From Amphibacillus sp. MSJ-3 (GTDB lineage: Bacteria; Bacillota; Bacilli; Bacillales; Amphibacillaceae): DNA of 58,580 nucleotides. The notes under the pieces were generated by a model, which saw only the letters and a program-made list of their open reading frames with translations, ran no database searches and was not told where the DNA came from. The translations under genes and the position numbers were made by a program. The DNA lies in contig NZ_JAHLQM010000015.1 of the NCBI RefSeq assembly GCF_018919165.1, forward strand, positions 1-58,580, written 5' to 3'. Below are positions 9,230-17,024 of this stretch, piece by piece (position 1 is the stretch's first letter; each line of letters begins with the position of its first letter).

Positions 9230-9298
9230 ATAAAAAAACCTTCAGTAATTAGTTAACCAAAAAAGAGCATTTCTTTAGTTCACTAAATTATTGAAGGC
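9230..9298 (-). terminator. Terminator after ddl
   Basis: On the minus strand CCTTCAATAATTTAGTGAAC pairs with GTTAACTAATTACTGAAGG around an AT-rich loop and is followed by a T7 run. Confidence 0.75.
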
Positions 9299-9306
9299 TT
9301 ACTTAT

Positions 9307-10407
9307 TTAATCAAATACAGCACTTTTCAACTGTTGCTTTCGTTCATGTCGCTCAAAAGCTAATTCAATCAAACGATCAATTAATTCAGAATATGATAAT
9401 CCACTTATTGACCAAAGTCTTGGATACATACTAATTTTTGTGAAGCCCGGAATCGTATTGACTTCATTAACGATTAATGTTCCATCAGCTTTCATAAAGA
9501 AGTCAACCCGTGCCATTCCCTCACAATCAAGTGCCTTAAATACTCGTAATGCCTCATCTCTAATACTTTGTGTTTGTTGCTCTGTTAGATCGGCTGGAGC
9601 AGATAATATGGCACCAGATTCATTAATATATTTTGACTCATATGAATAAAAATCCGTCTGAGGTAAAATTTCGCCTGGTAAAGAGGCAACAGGATGATCA
9701 TTACCTAGTACAGCACACTCAATTTCGCGCCCAACGATCGCCTCTTCAATTAGAACTTTATCATCATATAGAAAAGCCTCTTCTATAGCTTGATTAAATT
9801 CTATTTCAGTTCTAGCTTTATTCACACCAACTGATGATCCTTGATTAACTGGTTTAATAAAAATAGGAAGCCCTAGTTTGTCTGTAACCTTTTTAAAATC
9901 AATCTCTGATTTTTGATGAGCCTTGTAAACAAGGCCTTTCGCTACAGGAATACCAGCATCTCGTAAAATACGTTTAGCAAAATCTTTATCCATGCTTACA
10001 GCTGAGCCTAATAAATCAACACCAACAAACGGTAAATTCAAGGCACGTAAGAGTCCTTGCAAACTGCCATCCTCTCCTAATGTACCATGAATAACCGGGA
10101 AAATAACATCGATTTGCGGTAATGGCTTCTGTGTTGAGCGATTCATAATTTGAGCTTGATCTTTACCCGGTAAAACAATAATTTCTTCATCCGTTTGTCT
10201 CAATTTGATTTGCTTAGGATCATTTTCATTTAATAGGAAAGACCCTTCTTGATTAATCTGCCAACGCCCTTTTTTATCTACTCCGAGTAATATAATTTCA
10301 TATTTGTCCCGATCAATGGCATCAACTATATTCTTGGCAGATTGTAAAGATACCTCATGCTCTGCTGATTTACCACCAAATATAATCCCAACTCTCTTTC
10401 TCTCCAT
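9307..10407 (-). CDS. ddl: D-alanine--D-alanine ligase
   Basis: A 366-residue ATP-grasp ligase making the D-Ala-D-Ala dipeptide of peptidoglycan precursors. It shows VGIIFGGKSAEHEVSLQSA at the N-terminus, FPVIHGTLGEDGSLQGLL, VGVDLLGSAVSMDKD, the ATP-binding IFIKPVNQGSSVGVNKA, the omega-loop FYSYESKYIN, and the metal-binding VNEVNTIPGFT. The Tyr in the SKY segment is the residue associated with D-Ala rather than D-Lac as second substrate, so ordinary vancomycin-sensitive precursors are expected. It lies 20 bases after the DUF4064 gene and is probably cotranscribed with it. murF is not adjacent. Confidence 0.95.
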   Translation of the reverse strand: MERKRVGIIFGGKSAEHEVSLQSAKNIVDAIDRDKYEIILLGVDKKGRWQINQEGSFLLNENDPKQIKLRQTDEEIIVLPGKDQAQIMNRSTQKPLPQIDVIFPVIHGTLGEDGSLQGLLRALNLPFVGVDLLGSAVSMDKDFAKRILRDAGIPVAKGLVYKAHQKSEIDFKKVTDKLGLPIFIKPVNQGSSVGVNKARTEIEFNQAIEEAFLYDDKVLIEEAIVGREIECAVLGNDHPVASLPGEILPQTDFYSYESKYINESGAILSAPADLTEQQTQSIRDEALRVFKALDCEGMARVDFFMKADGTLIVNEVNTIPGFTKISMYPRLWSISGLSYSELIDRLIELAFERHERKQQLKSAVFD

Positions 10408-10427
10408 CCTAATCCATCTCCTTCACC

Positions 10428-10856
10428 TTACGAACCCGGTTCATACTTGGGCTTTCTCAATAATGCCATCATTCCCACAATAACATAAAACAAGCTACCA
10501 AATAAAGCAATCCCAAATTGAAGAAAACCAATCAATATACCAACGATTAATAATAATATACCGGCTGGTTTTGGTCGCTTATTTCCTTTTAACATAAAGA
10601 TCGCTAATATACCTGCGACTATAGATATTACCGCTAGAATAACAACCATTATTCCAAATGATTGGAAGTTCTCAATAAATTCAGGATATGTCGCCGCTTC
10701 ACCATCGGGCAATTCCTCTAATAGTTGTTGATATAATGTCGTTGTTAACTGGTCATCATTTCGAGCTGCTATCATACTAGCACCTGATACACCAAAGAGT
10801 ACAAATATAACAGCGCCAATAATAATGAGAGCAACTTCTATCTTTCTACTGATCAT
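10428..10856 (-). CDS. DUF4064-type small membrane protein
   Basis: A 142-residue protein with an N-terminal membrane helix (VALIIIGAVIFVLFGVSG), an extracytoplasmic loop of about 40 residues (ARNDD...YPEFIENF), and three further hydrophobic segments (IMVVILAVISIVAGILAIFML; ILLLIVGILIGFLQFGIALF; LFYVIVGMMALL). This topology and composition fit the DUF4064 family of Bacillales, whose function is unknown. GGAAGGGG precedes the ATG. It sits directly upstream of ddl in the same direction. Confidence 0.8.
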   Translation of the reverse strand: MISRKIEVALIIIGAVIFVLFGVSGASMIAARNDDQLTTTLYQQLLEELPDGEAATYPEFIENFQSFGIMVVILAVISIVAGILAIFMLKGNKRPKPAGILLLIVGILIGFLQFGIALFGSLFYVIVGMMALLRKPKYEPGS

Positions 10857-10954
10857 TAAGCTTTATGCCCCTTCCTTTCTTATCTAGTTAATATTCTAAC
10901 ATAAGGAGTTATTGACTGCCTATGTAAATGGTGAACAGATATCAAAATCTATCC

Positions 10955-11265
10955 ATAAAGTGAAATTTCAATCAGTGGGGTTGGATCTACAGGACCTAGT
11001 ACGTTTAGTCTTCTTCCCCCCTAGTCCCACTGGCTAGGACTGGGACTGGGACTGCGTTTACTCGTCCCATCGAAGTGACTTGCGGTTATTCGTCCCATTG
11101 AAGTAATTCGTCCCATCGAAAACATTTGTTACTACCATCAGAGGATGACCTAAAGGCCCCTGAACCAATCGGGACCTTACTGTCATTTGATCTCGCACTT
11201 ACAATCCTTACTTTCCTTCAAATGCTTAAAGTGGGAGTCTTACTGACAGTTACGCTGTGGCAAAA
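10955..11265 (+). repeat. Dispersed intergenic repeat, copy C (+), longest
   Basis: About 311 bp. It begins ATAAAGTGAAATTTCAATCAG and ends ACAGTTACGCTGTGGCAAAA, a diverged right terminus. It holds tandem GGACTGGGACTGGGACTGCG followed by three near-repeats of a CGTCCCATCGAAG-type unit (11063-11120), the GGATGACCTAAAGGCCCC hairpin, and the right-hand inverted pair CTCGCACTT / AAGTGGGAG around CTTTCCTTCAAATGC. Confidence 0.87.
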
Positions 11266-11652
11266 ATAATGCAATTATCCAGAAGTATTAGCATAATAAA
11301 CAATATTTCAACTTATTTCCCGGGAAATCAGCAAGTTATTTTCTTGTTTTTTTGAACTATGTAGGGAATTTAGTAAATCTTCATTTGCTTGTAGATCGAT
11401 TCCCTGAATGAGACAATTTTAAGAGCTCTAGTTATTCAATATCAAGAACAAGGAAGTAAGCCTAACTTAGACTTTTCATAAGCAATCTAGTCTTAACTGA
11501 TCCTAGGTTCCTTTAATTAGTTAGGTGTCTAGCTTAGGGAGCATACAGATAGATAGGGGAAGGTAAATACTCAGTTATCTTCATTCTCTAATCCTATGTC
11601 AGCTAAAAGAAATTCATACATAAATTTTTTGACCAGCATTGTTTCTAAACAT
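11266..11652. other. Intergenic stretch, nothing recognised
   Basis: About 390 AT-rich bases between repeat copy C and the terminator of the DJ-1/PfpI gene. No gene, RNA motif or clear hairpin was seen. Confidence 0.5.
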
Positions 11653-11706
11653 AGATAGGCCGATGTGAATCCCTCTATATCACCTGATTCACACCGGCCT
11701 TATCTT
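11653..11706 (-). terminator. Terminator after the DJ-1/PfpI gene
   Basis: AGATAGGCCGATGTGAATC pairs almost perfectly with GATTCACACCGGCCTTATCT. The tail on the minus strand (ATGTTTAGAAAC) is only moderately T-rich. Confidence 0.65.
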
Positions 11707-11742
11707 TCCTATTCATAAAATTAAATTTTTTCGTTTTTCAAT

Positions 11743-12264
11743 CTATTGAACTAAGTGATCAGCGATTGCTTTAACATAGGTAGGTAAGTCGGCGGGTTTA
11801 CGACTGGAGATAATATGTCCATCAATTACAACCTCCTGATCTACCCATTCCGCACCCGCATTCACAAGATCATCTTTAATTGCTGGTGTACTTGTTACCC
11901 TAACACCTTCCAGTACATCCGCCGAAACTAATACCCAACCAGCGTGGCAAATATGACCAATTATTTTTTGCTGTTGATTAAAATGACGAACAAACGCCAA
12001 TACTTCATCATAGCGTCTTAACTTATCAGGGGCAAAGCCTCCAGGAATCAGTAAAGCATCATATTCGTCCACCTTTACCTCAGCAAAGCTCTGATCTGAT
12101 TGAACAGGAATTCCATACTTCCCATGATAAGTTCGCTTAGATTCCTTTCCAGCAACAACAACTGTCGCACCTTCTTCTTTTAAACGTAAAATAGGATACA
12201 TTAATTCTAAGTCTTCAAAAGTATCATCTACAACTGTCAATACCTTCTTATCTCTTAATCGCAC
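11743..12264 (-). CDS. DJ-1/PfpI-family protein (class I glutamine-amidotransferase fold)
   Basis: A 173-residue protein with the PfpI/YraA type sequence: VLTVVDDTFEDLELMYPILRL at the N-terminus, DALLIPGGFAPDKLRR with the conserved glycine pair, and the nucleophile elbow IGHICHAGWVLVSADVLEG with a cysteine followed by histidine near residue 107. Family members act as glyoxalase III/deglycase-like stress enzymes or were described as intracellular proteases; the sequence does not settle which. It lies just downstream of thiE in the same direction, with 53 bases between, and may be read through from the thi operon. Confidence 0.88.
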   Translation of the reverse strand: MRLRDKKVLTVVDDTFEDLELMYPILRLKEEGATVVVAGKESKRTYHGKYGIPVQSDQSFAEVKVDEYDALLIPGGFAPDKLRRYDEVLAFVRHFNQQQKIIGHICHAGWVLVSADVLEGVRVTSTPAIKDDLVNAGAEWVDQEVVIDGHIISSRKPADLPTYVKAIADHLVQ

Positions 12265-12317
12265 AATTAGCCTCCTATAACAGTCGTTACAAGTACATTA
12301 ACCAGAAAGTAAAATAT

Positions 12318-12968
12318 TTAAACATTTTCAAGTGATTTAACTAGGGCATTTGTTGCCAGCATAGGGTTGTCTGCTGAACTAATAGCTGATATAACCGCAA
12401 TACCATCTGCACCAGCAGTCTTAATAGCTGATACATGCTCAATGTCAATTCCACCAATCGCTACAATGGGGAGTTGAGGTACAGCTTTCCGAATCTCTGT
12501 TAGACCTGCTAGACCAATTGGCTGCTTAGCATCCTCTTTAGTCGTTGTCATACGAATAGGTCCAACACCAATATAATCAACGTCAAGTCGCTCCGCTTCA
12601 AGAGCCTCAGAAACCGATGTCACAGAAAGGCCAATCTTCATTTTAGATGATACCTTTTTTCTAATCACTTCAATCGCTTGATCTTCTTGACCTACATGAA
12701 TACCATCCGCATCGATCTGAATTGCTAAATCTACATCATCATTAATGAAAAAAGGAACTTGGTATGCCCGACAAAGTTCTTGCATTTCCTGCGCTAACCT
12801 AATCTTTGCTAAACCTGTTTTTGCCCCGTCTCCTTTTTCCCGAAATTGAAAACATGTTATCCCACCTTGTAGTGCTTGTTCTAATACCATTAGGGGATCA
12901 GCCTGCCGTACATTTTGACTGCCTAGGATAAAGTAAACCTTTAAATGATCTCGATCAAATTTCATCAT
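12318..12968 (-). CDS. thiE: Thiamine-phosphate synthase ThiE
   Basis: A 216-residue TIM-barrel enzyme joining HMP-diphosphate and thiazole phosphate to thiamine phosphate. Motifs include VYFILGSQNV, GGITCFQFREKGDG with the substrate-binding Gln and Lys, VPFFINDDVDLAIQIDADGIHVGQED, KIGLSVTSVSEA, DYIGVGPIRMTTTKEDA and VAIGGIDIEHVSAIKTAGADGIAVISAI. The ATG overlaps the thiM stop by 4 bases (ATGA), showing translational coupling. It is last in thiD-thiM-thiE and under the TPP riboswitch. Confidence 0.96.
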   Translation of the reverse strand: MMKFDRDHLKVYFILGSQNVRQADPLMVLEQALQGGITCFQFREKGDGAKTGLAKIRLAQEMQELCRAYQVPFFINDDVDLAIQIDADGIHVGQEDQAIEVIRKKVSSKMKIGLSVTSVSEALEAERLDVDYIGVGPIRMTTTKEDAKQPIGLAGLTEIRKAVPQLPIVAIGGIDIEHVSAIKTAGADGIAVISAISSADNPMLATNALVKSLENV

Positions 12969-13771
12969 AAGCCTTCTCCCAGCTCGACTAAATTAAGCCG
13001 CTGTGAAACATCACTTATACTCGTTTCATCTAGTGCATCAAGAAAAGCAATTTGAAATTGACCTGGGAGATTGGTTATTTCTGCAGCTTTTTCAGCTGCA
13101 ACAGTATAATAACTAACCGCCGCAGTAACAGCATTAATCGCAGATTCATTAACCGCTAAAAATGCAGCTGATACAGCCGATAGTAAACAACCTGTTCCAG
13201 TTACTTTCGTTAGTAAATCCGTACCATTTTTTACACAAATTATCCGTTCACCATCAGCTACATAATCTATTTCACCAGTCATTAGTAGTGGGGCACTTAA
13301 TTTATCAATTGATCGTCTAATGATATTTAAATGATCTAACTTCTCAGTCGAATCCACACCACGCATAACCGTTTTCAAACCAGCTAAATGACTAATTTCA
13401 GCCGCATTTCCGCGAATTAAAGAAACCTCTACTTCTGACAAAATTCTGTTAGCACTTTTACTTCTAAATTGAGTTGCGCCAACTGCAACTGGATCTAAAA
13501 CGACAGGAATCCCATGTTTATTGGCCGCTTCTCCCGCAATAAGCATCGACTCAAGTAATTCTTCTGTTAATGTCCCAATATTTAACACAAGTGCATCTGA
13601 ATTGCAAACCATTTCCGCTACCTCTTGCCGATCAGATGCCATGATTGGTAAAGCACCAAGTGCATATAAACCATTAGCTGTAAAATTCATGACTACTTGA
13701 TTTGTTATGTTGTGAATTAAAGGCTGCTTTTGTTTTACTTTTACAATGCTATCATAAATCGCCCGCTTCAT
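12965..13771 (-). CDS. thiM: Hydroxyethylthiazole kinase ThiM
   Basis: I take the ATG at 13771 as the start, giving 268 residues (MKRAIYDSIVKVKQ...), because AAGGAGG stands at the right distance before it and family members begin here; a longer frame reads back into thiD. Conserved blocks are PLIHNITNQVVMNFTANGLYALGALPIMA, LVLNIGTL, VVLDPVAVGATQFR, LIRGNAAEI and the anion-hole region VTGTGCLLSAVSAAFLA. It phosphorylates the thiazole alcohol, a salvage step. The start lies about 20 bases inside the end of thiD and its stop overlaps thiE, so the three genes form one compact operon. Confidence 0.95.
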   Translation of the reverse strand: MKRAIYDSIVKVKQKQPLIHNITNQVVMNFTANGLYALGALPIMASDRQEVAEMVCNSDALVLNIGTLTEELLESMLIAGEAANKHGIPVVLDPVAVGATQFRSKSANRILSEVEVSLIRGNAAEISHLAGLKTVMRGVDSTEKLDHLNIIRRSIDKLSAPLLMTGEIDYVADGERIICVKNGTDLLTKVTGTGCLLSAVSAAFLAVNESAINAVTAAVSYYTVAAEKAAEITNLPGQFQIAFLDALDETSISDVSQRLNLVELGEGL

Positions 13772-14597
13772 TTCTTTTGCCTCCTTGATTAGGTAAACCA
13801 GCCAAACGGTAACCCCAATGATTAGTTGGACCATTTCCTTTGCCAAGTTCTAAGGAATGCCGAATTGCTGCAGAAATAAATGCTTTACCTATTTTCACCG
13901 CTTCTAGGGTAGATTTGCCCTTAGCCAATTCAGCAGTAATAACAGCTGAGAAAGTACAACCCGTTCCATGGGTGTGTTTTGTATCATATCGTTGTGATGT
14001 TAGATAATGAAATTGTTGACCATCATAAAATACATCAATCGCTTTTCCTTCAAGATGACCGCCTTTGACTACAACTGTTTTTGCACCAAGCTTATGAACA
14101 ATATAATCAGCCGCATTCTCCATATCTGACAAACTTTTAATCTGTTGATCAACTAAAATTTCTGCTTCTGGTAAATTTGGTGTCACAATTGTTGCTAATG
14201 GGACTAATATTTGTTTGATCACTGCTTGTGAAGCTTCTTCCATCAACACATCACCACTTGTAGCAACCATCACCGGATCTAAGCAATAAGGAATATGGTG
14301 GTGCCTTTTAATATAGCTTGCAATGAGTTCCATCATATCAATTCTAGCAATCATACCTGTTTTGATTGCATCCGGTTCAATATCAGAAAACACAGATTTG
14401 AGTTGTTGCTCAATAAATGAGGTCGACATATTCTGTACTGCTTGAACACCCATTGTATTTTGGGCTACAACAGATGTTAATACACTCATCCCATACACCT
14501 CTCGCTCTTGAAAGGTCTTTAAATCAGCTTGGATCCCTGCACCACCAGTTGGATCTGTTCCTGCAATTGTCAGTGCTTTTTTTACTTTAGTCATCAT
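13752..14597 (-). CDS. thiD: Hydroxymethylpyrimidine/phosphomethylpyrimidine kinase ThiD
   Basis: A 281-residue ribokinase-fold kinase that phosphorylates HMP and HMP-P. It has ALTIAGTDPTGGAGIQADLKTFQE at the N-terminus, VYGMSVLTSVVAQNT, DAIKTGMI, YCLDPVMVATSGD, TPNLPEAEIL and the ATP/anion-hole motif HTHGTGCTFSAVITAELAKG. Its AQNT and SGD segments separate it from the pyridoxal-kinase-type paralogue at 51764, which has SMEP and CKGED at the equivalent places. First gene of thiDME, about 220 bases after the riboswitch terminator. With only thiD, thiM and thiE here, this looks like a precursor-salvage operon; thiC, thiG and related de novo genes are not seen. Confidence 0.95.
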   Translation of the reverse strand: MMTKVKKALTIAGTDPTGGAGIQADLKTFQEREVYGMSVLTSVVAQNTMGVQAVQNMSTSFIEQQLKSVFSDIEPDAIKTGMIARIDMMELIASYIKRHHHIPYCLDPVMVATSGDVLMEEASQAVIKQILVPLATIVTPNLPEAEILVDQQIKSLSDMENAADYIVHKLGAKTVVVKGGHLEGKAIDVFYDGQQFHYLTSQRYDTKHTHGTGCTFSAVITAELAKGKSTLEAVKIGKAFISAAIRHSLELGKGNGPTNHWGYRLAGLPNQGGKRNEAGDL

Positions 14598-14814
14598 ATT
14601 TCCTCCCGTTTTAATTAAATTAATCCTTATCTCCTTATCCCAAATGAATGTTAGATGAACGCATCAGACTATTACTGATTATTGATCCCCTATTTATAAT
14701 CCTGATCGGTTTTTCAGTATCATTGATATGGAAATCTTATAGTTAGTTAATCTACAAAAAGTGGCTTTCTTTTAGATTGGGCCTTCAGTTAGATTTTTTA
14801 CAGACTAAAAAGTG

Positions 14815-14847
14815 CAACAAAAAAACCGCCCAAAGGTAGGAGCGGTT
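14815..14847 (-). terminator. Riboswitch-controlled terminator before thiD
   Basis: On the minus strand AACCGC pairs with GCGGTT and is followed by a T7 run. It lies directly downstream of the TPP aptamer and is the likely expression platform, forming when thiamine pyrophosphate is bound. Confidence 0.85.
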
Positions 14848-14874
14848 CGCTTAATCAATGATAACTCAAGCATA

Positions 14875-14965
14875 GCTCCACTTTCCTACGTAGGTATTAA
14901 CCAAATCAGGTTCAAAGGGACCAAAGGAATATCCTTTATCTCAGCAAAAAGCGCCCCTAGTGGAA
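14875..14965 (-). promoter_or_regulatory. TPP (THI-element) riboswitch
   Basis: Minus-strand sequence shows the diagnostic THI-box parts in order: ACTAGGGGCGC, GCTGAGATAAAGG, the P4/P5 region CCCTTTGAACCTGATTTGG, and TTAATACCTACGTAGGAA. The closing P1 stem pairs TCCACT with AGTGGA. It sits 280-370 bases upstream of thiD with an intrinsic terminator between. A TTGACA sequence on the minus strand at about 15017-15022 may be the -35 of its own promoter, though its -10 is poor. Confidence 0.93.
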
Positions 14966-15037
14966 AAAATTTTATTAAATTATTTGAACTGACTAATCAT
15001 CTAAACACAAATGTTCTTTGTCTGTCAAATATAACGA

Positions 15038-15565
15038 TCAATGCTTAATCACACCGATTGAATCCAACGGCCAGATTCTAAGGACAACTTCCCCAATAAC
15101 AGACTCTTCTGTAATAACGCCAAAATCACGACTATCATAACTATATCTACGATTATCACCTAAAACAAAATAAGTCCCCTCTGGAACCTCCTCATAACCG
15201 TGCCACTTCTCTAGGTCAAAATAATCTATCACTACCTCTCCTTCCTGCAAATTGGTCAAATAAAATTCCTCATAAACTTCACCATTAATATATAATACGT
15301 CATTATTAATCTCTATTCGATCGCCAGGCATACCTATCACTCGTTTAACATAATTATCGTGACCATTTGGGGCGACGAATGCGATCTCATCGAATCGGTC
15401 AATTGAACTTACTTTGCTAATAATAATCCGATCACCATCATATAAGTTCGGCTGCATTGAATCCCCTTTGACAATAGAAGGAGTAATTATAAATTTTCTA
15501 ACAACGAATACGATAATTAAAGCAATTACTAACGCTTTAAGCCATGAAATTAATTCCTTGAGCAT
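15038..15565 (-). CDS. lepB: Type I signal peptidase
   Basis: A 175-residue single-pass membrane protease that removes signal peptides. It has an N-terminal membrane helix (LKALVIALIIVFVVRKFI, residues 9-26), the catalytic serine in GDSMQPN (Ser36), the catalytic lysine in YVKRVIGMPGDR (Lys75), and the C-terminal boxes GTYFVLGDNRRYSYDSRDFG and IGEVVLRIWPL. It is of the short, Sip-like Bacillus kind with one N-terminal anchor. The thi riboswitch lies just past its stop, so the two units are adjacent but separately controlled. A 50-bp repeat copy lies 25 bases upstream of its start. Confidence 0.95.
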   Translation of the reverse strand: MLKELISWLKALVIALIIVFVVRKFIITPSIVKGDSMQPNLYDGDRIIISKVSSIDRFDEIAFVAPNGHDNYVKRVIGMPGDRIEINNDVLYINGEVYEEFYLTNLQEGEVVIDYFDLEKWHGYEEVPEGTYFVLGDNRRYSYDSRDFGVITEESVIGEVVLRIWPLDSIGVIKH

Positions 15566-15590
15566 CTATGCCATCCTCTTTTTCTATTGT

Positions 15591-15640
15591 TTTATCGCAG
15601 TGCAACTTTCAGTAGACTCTCACTGATTGAAGTTTCACTT
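15591..15640 (-). repeat. Dispersed intergenic repeat, copy D (-), minimal 50-bp form
   Basis: Consists of little more than the two termini joined: TTTATCGCAGTGCAACTTTC at one side and CACTGATTGAAGTTTCACTT at the other, with about 10 bases between. The whole internal region of the longer copies is missing. Confidence 0.75.
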
Positions 15641-15788
15641 AATTTCTATTATATGCCTTTTTTAAGTTAAAAGCTATTATCGTTTCATTTCAATTTTAAA
15701 AAATGGATTTAACTAATCCTCTACCATGTCCTTAATGCGTCAATAATTGATTTATTTACTAAAAGCGATCCCTTCGATAGGTTAATTT

Positions 15789-15821
15789 TAAAAGCGCAAT
15801 GTTCTTCTTCATTGCGCTTTA
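15789..15821 (-). terminator. Terminator overlapping the flavodoxin stop codon
   Basis: AAGCGCAATG pairs with CATTGCGCTT around an 8-base loop, followed on the minus strand by TTAAAAT. The stem begins at the stop codon. Confidence 0.75.
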
Positions 15822-16268
15822 TTTCTTCACCTTTGTTACAAATATTTGAGTAAATTGTTGGATTCTTTCAGTGTCTTCGGGCCCTGGTGCTAATTCTATC
15901 TTAAGCAACGGTTCAACGACATCAGCACCAACCGCTTTAAACTGTTGCGCCATTGTTTCAATTGCCGCCCCATATGATGGGTAGTATGAATCGCAGGATC
16001 CAAACAAGCCAACAACCTTTCCTGTTAAATCTTCATCTGCTAGATCATCATAAAAGTCCTCTACTTCAAAGGGTAGATCACCATCACCCCAAGTATATGT
16101 TCCAAATAAAATAGCATCATAATCTTTTAGATCTAGTGCCATAATATCATCAAATTCGATATGAAATGTTTTAACATCCAGAGCTAACTTTTCAACCTGA
16201 TCACTAATTATTTTAGCAATCTCCTCCGTATTCCCAGTCATGCTTGCATAAATTAATGCAACCTCCAT
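15819..16268 (-). CDS. Short-chain flavodoxin
   Basis: A 149-residue FMN electron carrier of the short-chain type. The phosphate loop ASMTGNTEEIA lies at residues 8-18, the first FMN loop FGTYTWGDGDLPFE near 56-69 with stacking Trp, and the second loop GSCDSYYPSYGAAIE near 90-105. It resembles the Bacillus YkuN/YkuP flavodoxins, which replace ferredoxin under iron limitation. A Fur box lies between the -35 and -10 of its promoter, supporting the same role here, with electron delivery for example to the pyruvate formate-lyase activase as a possible use. It is a single-gene unit. Confidence 0.92.
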   Translation of the reverse strand: MEVALIYASMTGNTEEIAKIISDQVEKLALDVKTFHIEFDDIMALDLKDYDAILFGTYTWGDGDLPFEVEDFYDDLADEDLTGKVVGLFGSCDSYYPSYGAAIETMAQQFKAVGADVVEPLLKIELAPGPEDTERIQQFTQIFVTKVKK

Positions 16269-16295
16269 AAAATCACCTCTTGAATCTATATTAAT

Positions 16296-16317
16296 TGATA
16301 ATGATTTTCAGTGTCAA
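16296..16317 (-). promoter_or_regulatory. Flavodoxin promoter with Fur box
   Basis: Reading the minus strand, TTGACA (16312-16317) is followed after an 18-base spacer by a TAATAT -10. The spacer contains TGATAATGATTTTCA (16296-16310 as written on the plus strand), which matches the Fur core TGATAATNATTATCA at all but one position. A repressor bound there would block RNA polymerase. Confidence 0.6.
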
Positions 16318-16338
16318 GAGCTCAAGTTTTTATTCGTT

Positions 16339-16371
16339 AAAAAAATCCGGTGAAGCTAACACTCCACCGAA
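16339..16371 (-). terminator. Terminator after the Ohr gene
   Basis: On the minus strand TCGGTG pairs with CACCGG across a 12-base loop and is followed by a T7 run. Confidence 0.75.
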
Positions 16372-16385
16372 TTATTTACCATCTA

Positions 16386-16805
16386 TTATATAGCCTTTAC
16401 CTTCAACTCAACATCAATGTTACCTCTGGTTGCTTTGGAATATGGACAAAAACCATGGGCTAAATCCACTAATTCCTCAGCCACCTCTTGTGATACACCT
16501 TTAATCTCAGCATGTAGCACAACAGCTATTTTAAAGCCATTATCCTCACTATCTTTTAATAAGCTAACCTCAGCAGTTATTCTAGATTCAATCTGCTGTT
16601 TTTGCTTTGATGCCATTAAGTTTAGCGCACCATCAAAGCAAGCAGCATAACCGGCTGCAAATAGCTGCTCGGGATTTGATCCTTGGTCATCACGGTTACT
16701 AGCTGGATTGACTAATTTTAAATCAATTAAGCCATCATTTGATTTAACATGTCCTTCACGTCCACCTACTGCCGTTGCCGTTGAAGTAAATAAAACTTCA
16801 CTCAC
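16386..16805 (-). CDS. ohr: Organic hydroperoxide reductase, Ohr/OsmC family
   Basis: A 139-residue thiol peroxidase of the Ohr subfamily. It has FTSTATAVGGREGHVKSNDG at the N-terminus, the GSNPEQLFAAGYAACFDGAL block with the peroxidatic cysteine near residue 57, and the second cysteine in HGFCPYSKATRGNIDVEL near residue 121. The conserved Arg/Glu pair (GREGH, NPEQ) is present. The family reduces organic hydroperoxides using lipoyl-linked dithiols. Its product MSEVLFTSTATAVGG resembles OhrA/OhrB of Bacillus. No ohrR is beside it. An inverted repeat upstream (16866-16887) could be an operator. Confidence 0.93.
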   Translation of the reverse strand: MSEVLFTSTATAVGGREGHVKSNDGLIDLKLVNPASNRDDQGSNPEQLFAAGYAACFDGALNLMASKQKQQIESRITAEVSLLKDSEDNGFKIAVVLHAEIKGVSQEVAEELVDLAHGFCPYSKATRGNIDVELKVKAI

Positions 16806-16865
16806 TACTTATCCTCTCCTTATCAAATTATTTGACACTTAACTTTAGTATTCCTGTTTCAGGGT

Positions 16866-16887
16866 CAAATTAAACATTTGTAATTTG
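16866..16887. promoter_or_regulatory. Inverted repeat upstream of ohr, possible OhrR-like operator
   Basis: Perfect 7-bp arms CAAATTA and TAATTTG separated by 8 bases, about 60-80 bases before the ohr start. The composition recalls AT-rich OhrR operators but is not the canonical TACAATT/AATTGTA, so this is a candidate only. Confidence 0.3.
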
Positions 16888-17024
16888 AGGAATTTTGCTA
16901 AGTAACAAATGAAAACTAAGTACTTCCTTGTCAAATTCAACAAAATTTAAAAGAATTCCACATATCTAAAATCTAATGTAGAACTCTTTTAATCTCATAA
17001 TATGACAGCTTTCATAGCCTCAAA

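Noticed and set aside
13772-13846. 25-codon N-terminal extension of thiM
   Set aside because: It reads back through thiD, while AAGGAGG marks the ATG at 13771.
14812-15048. 78-codon plus-strand frame
   Set aside because: It runs antisense through the TPP riboswitch and its terminator, which explain the conservation there.
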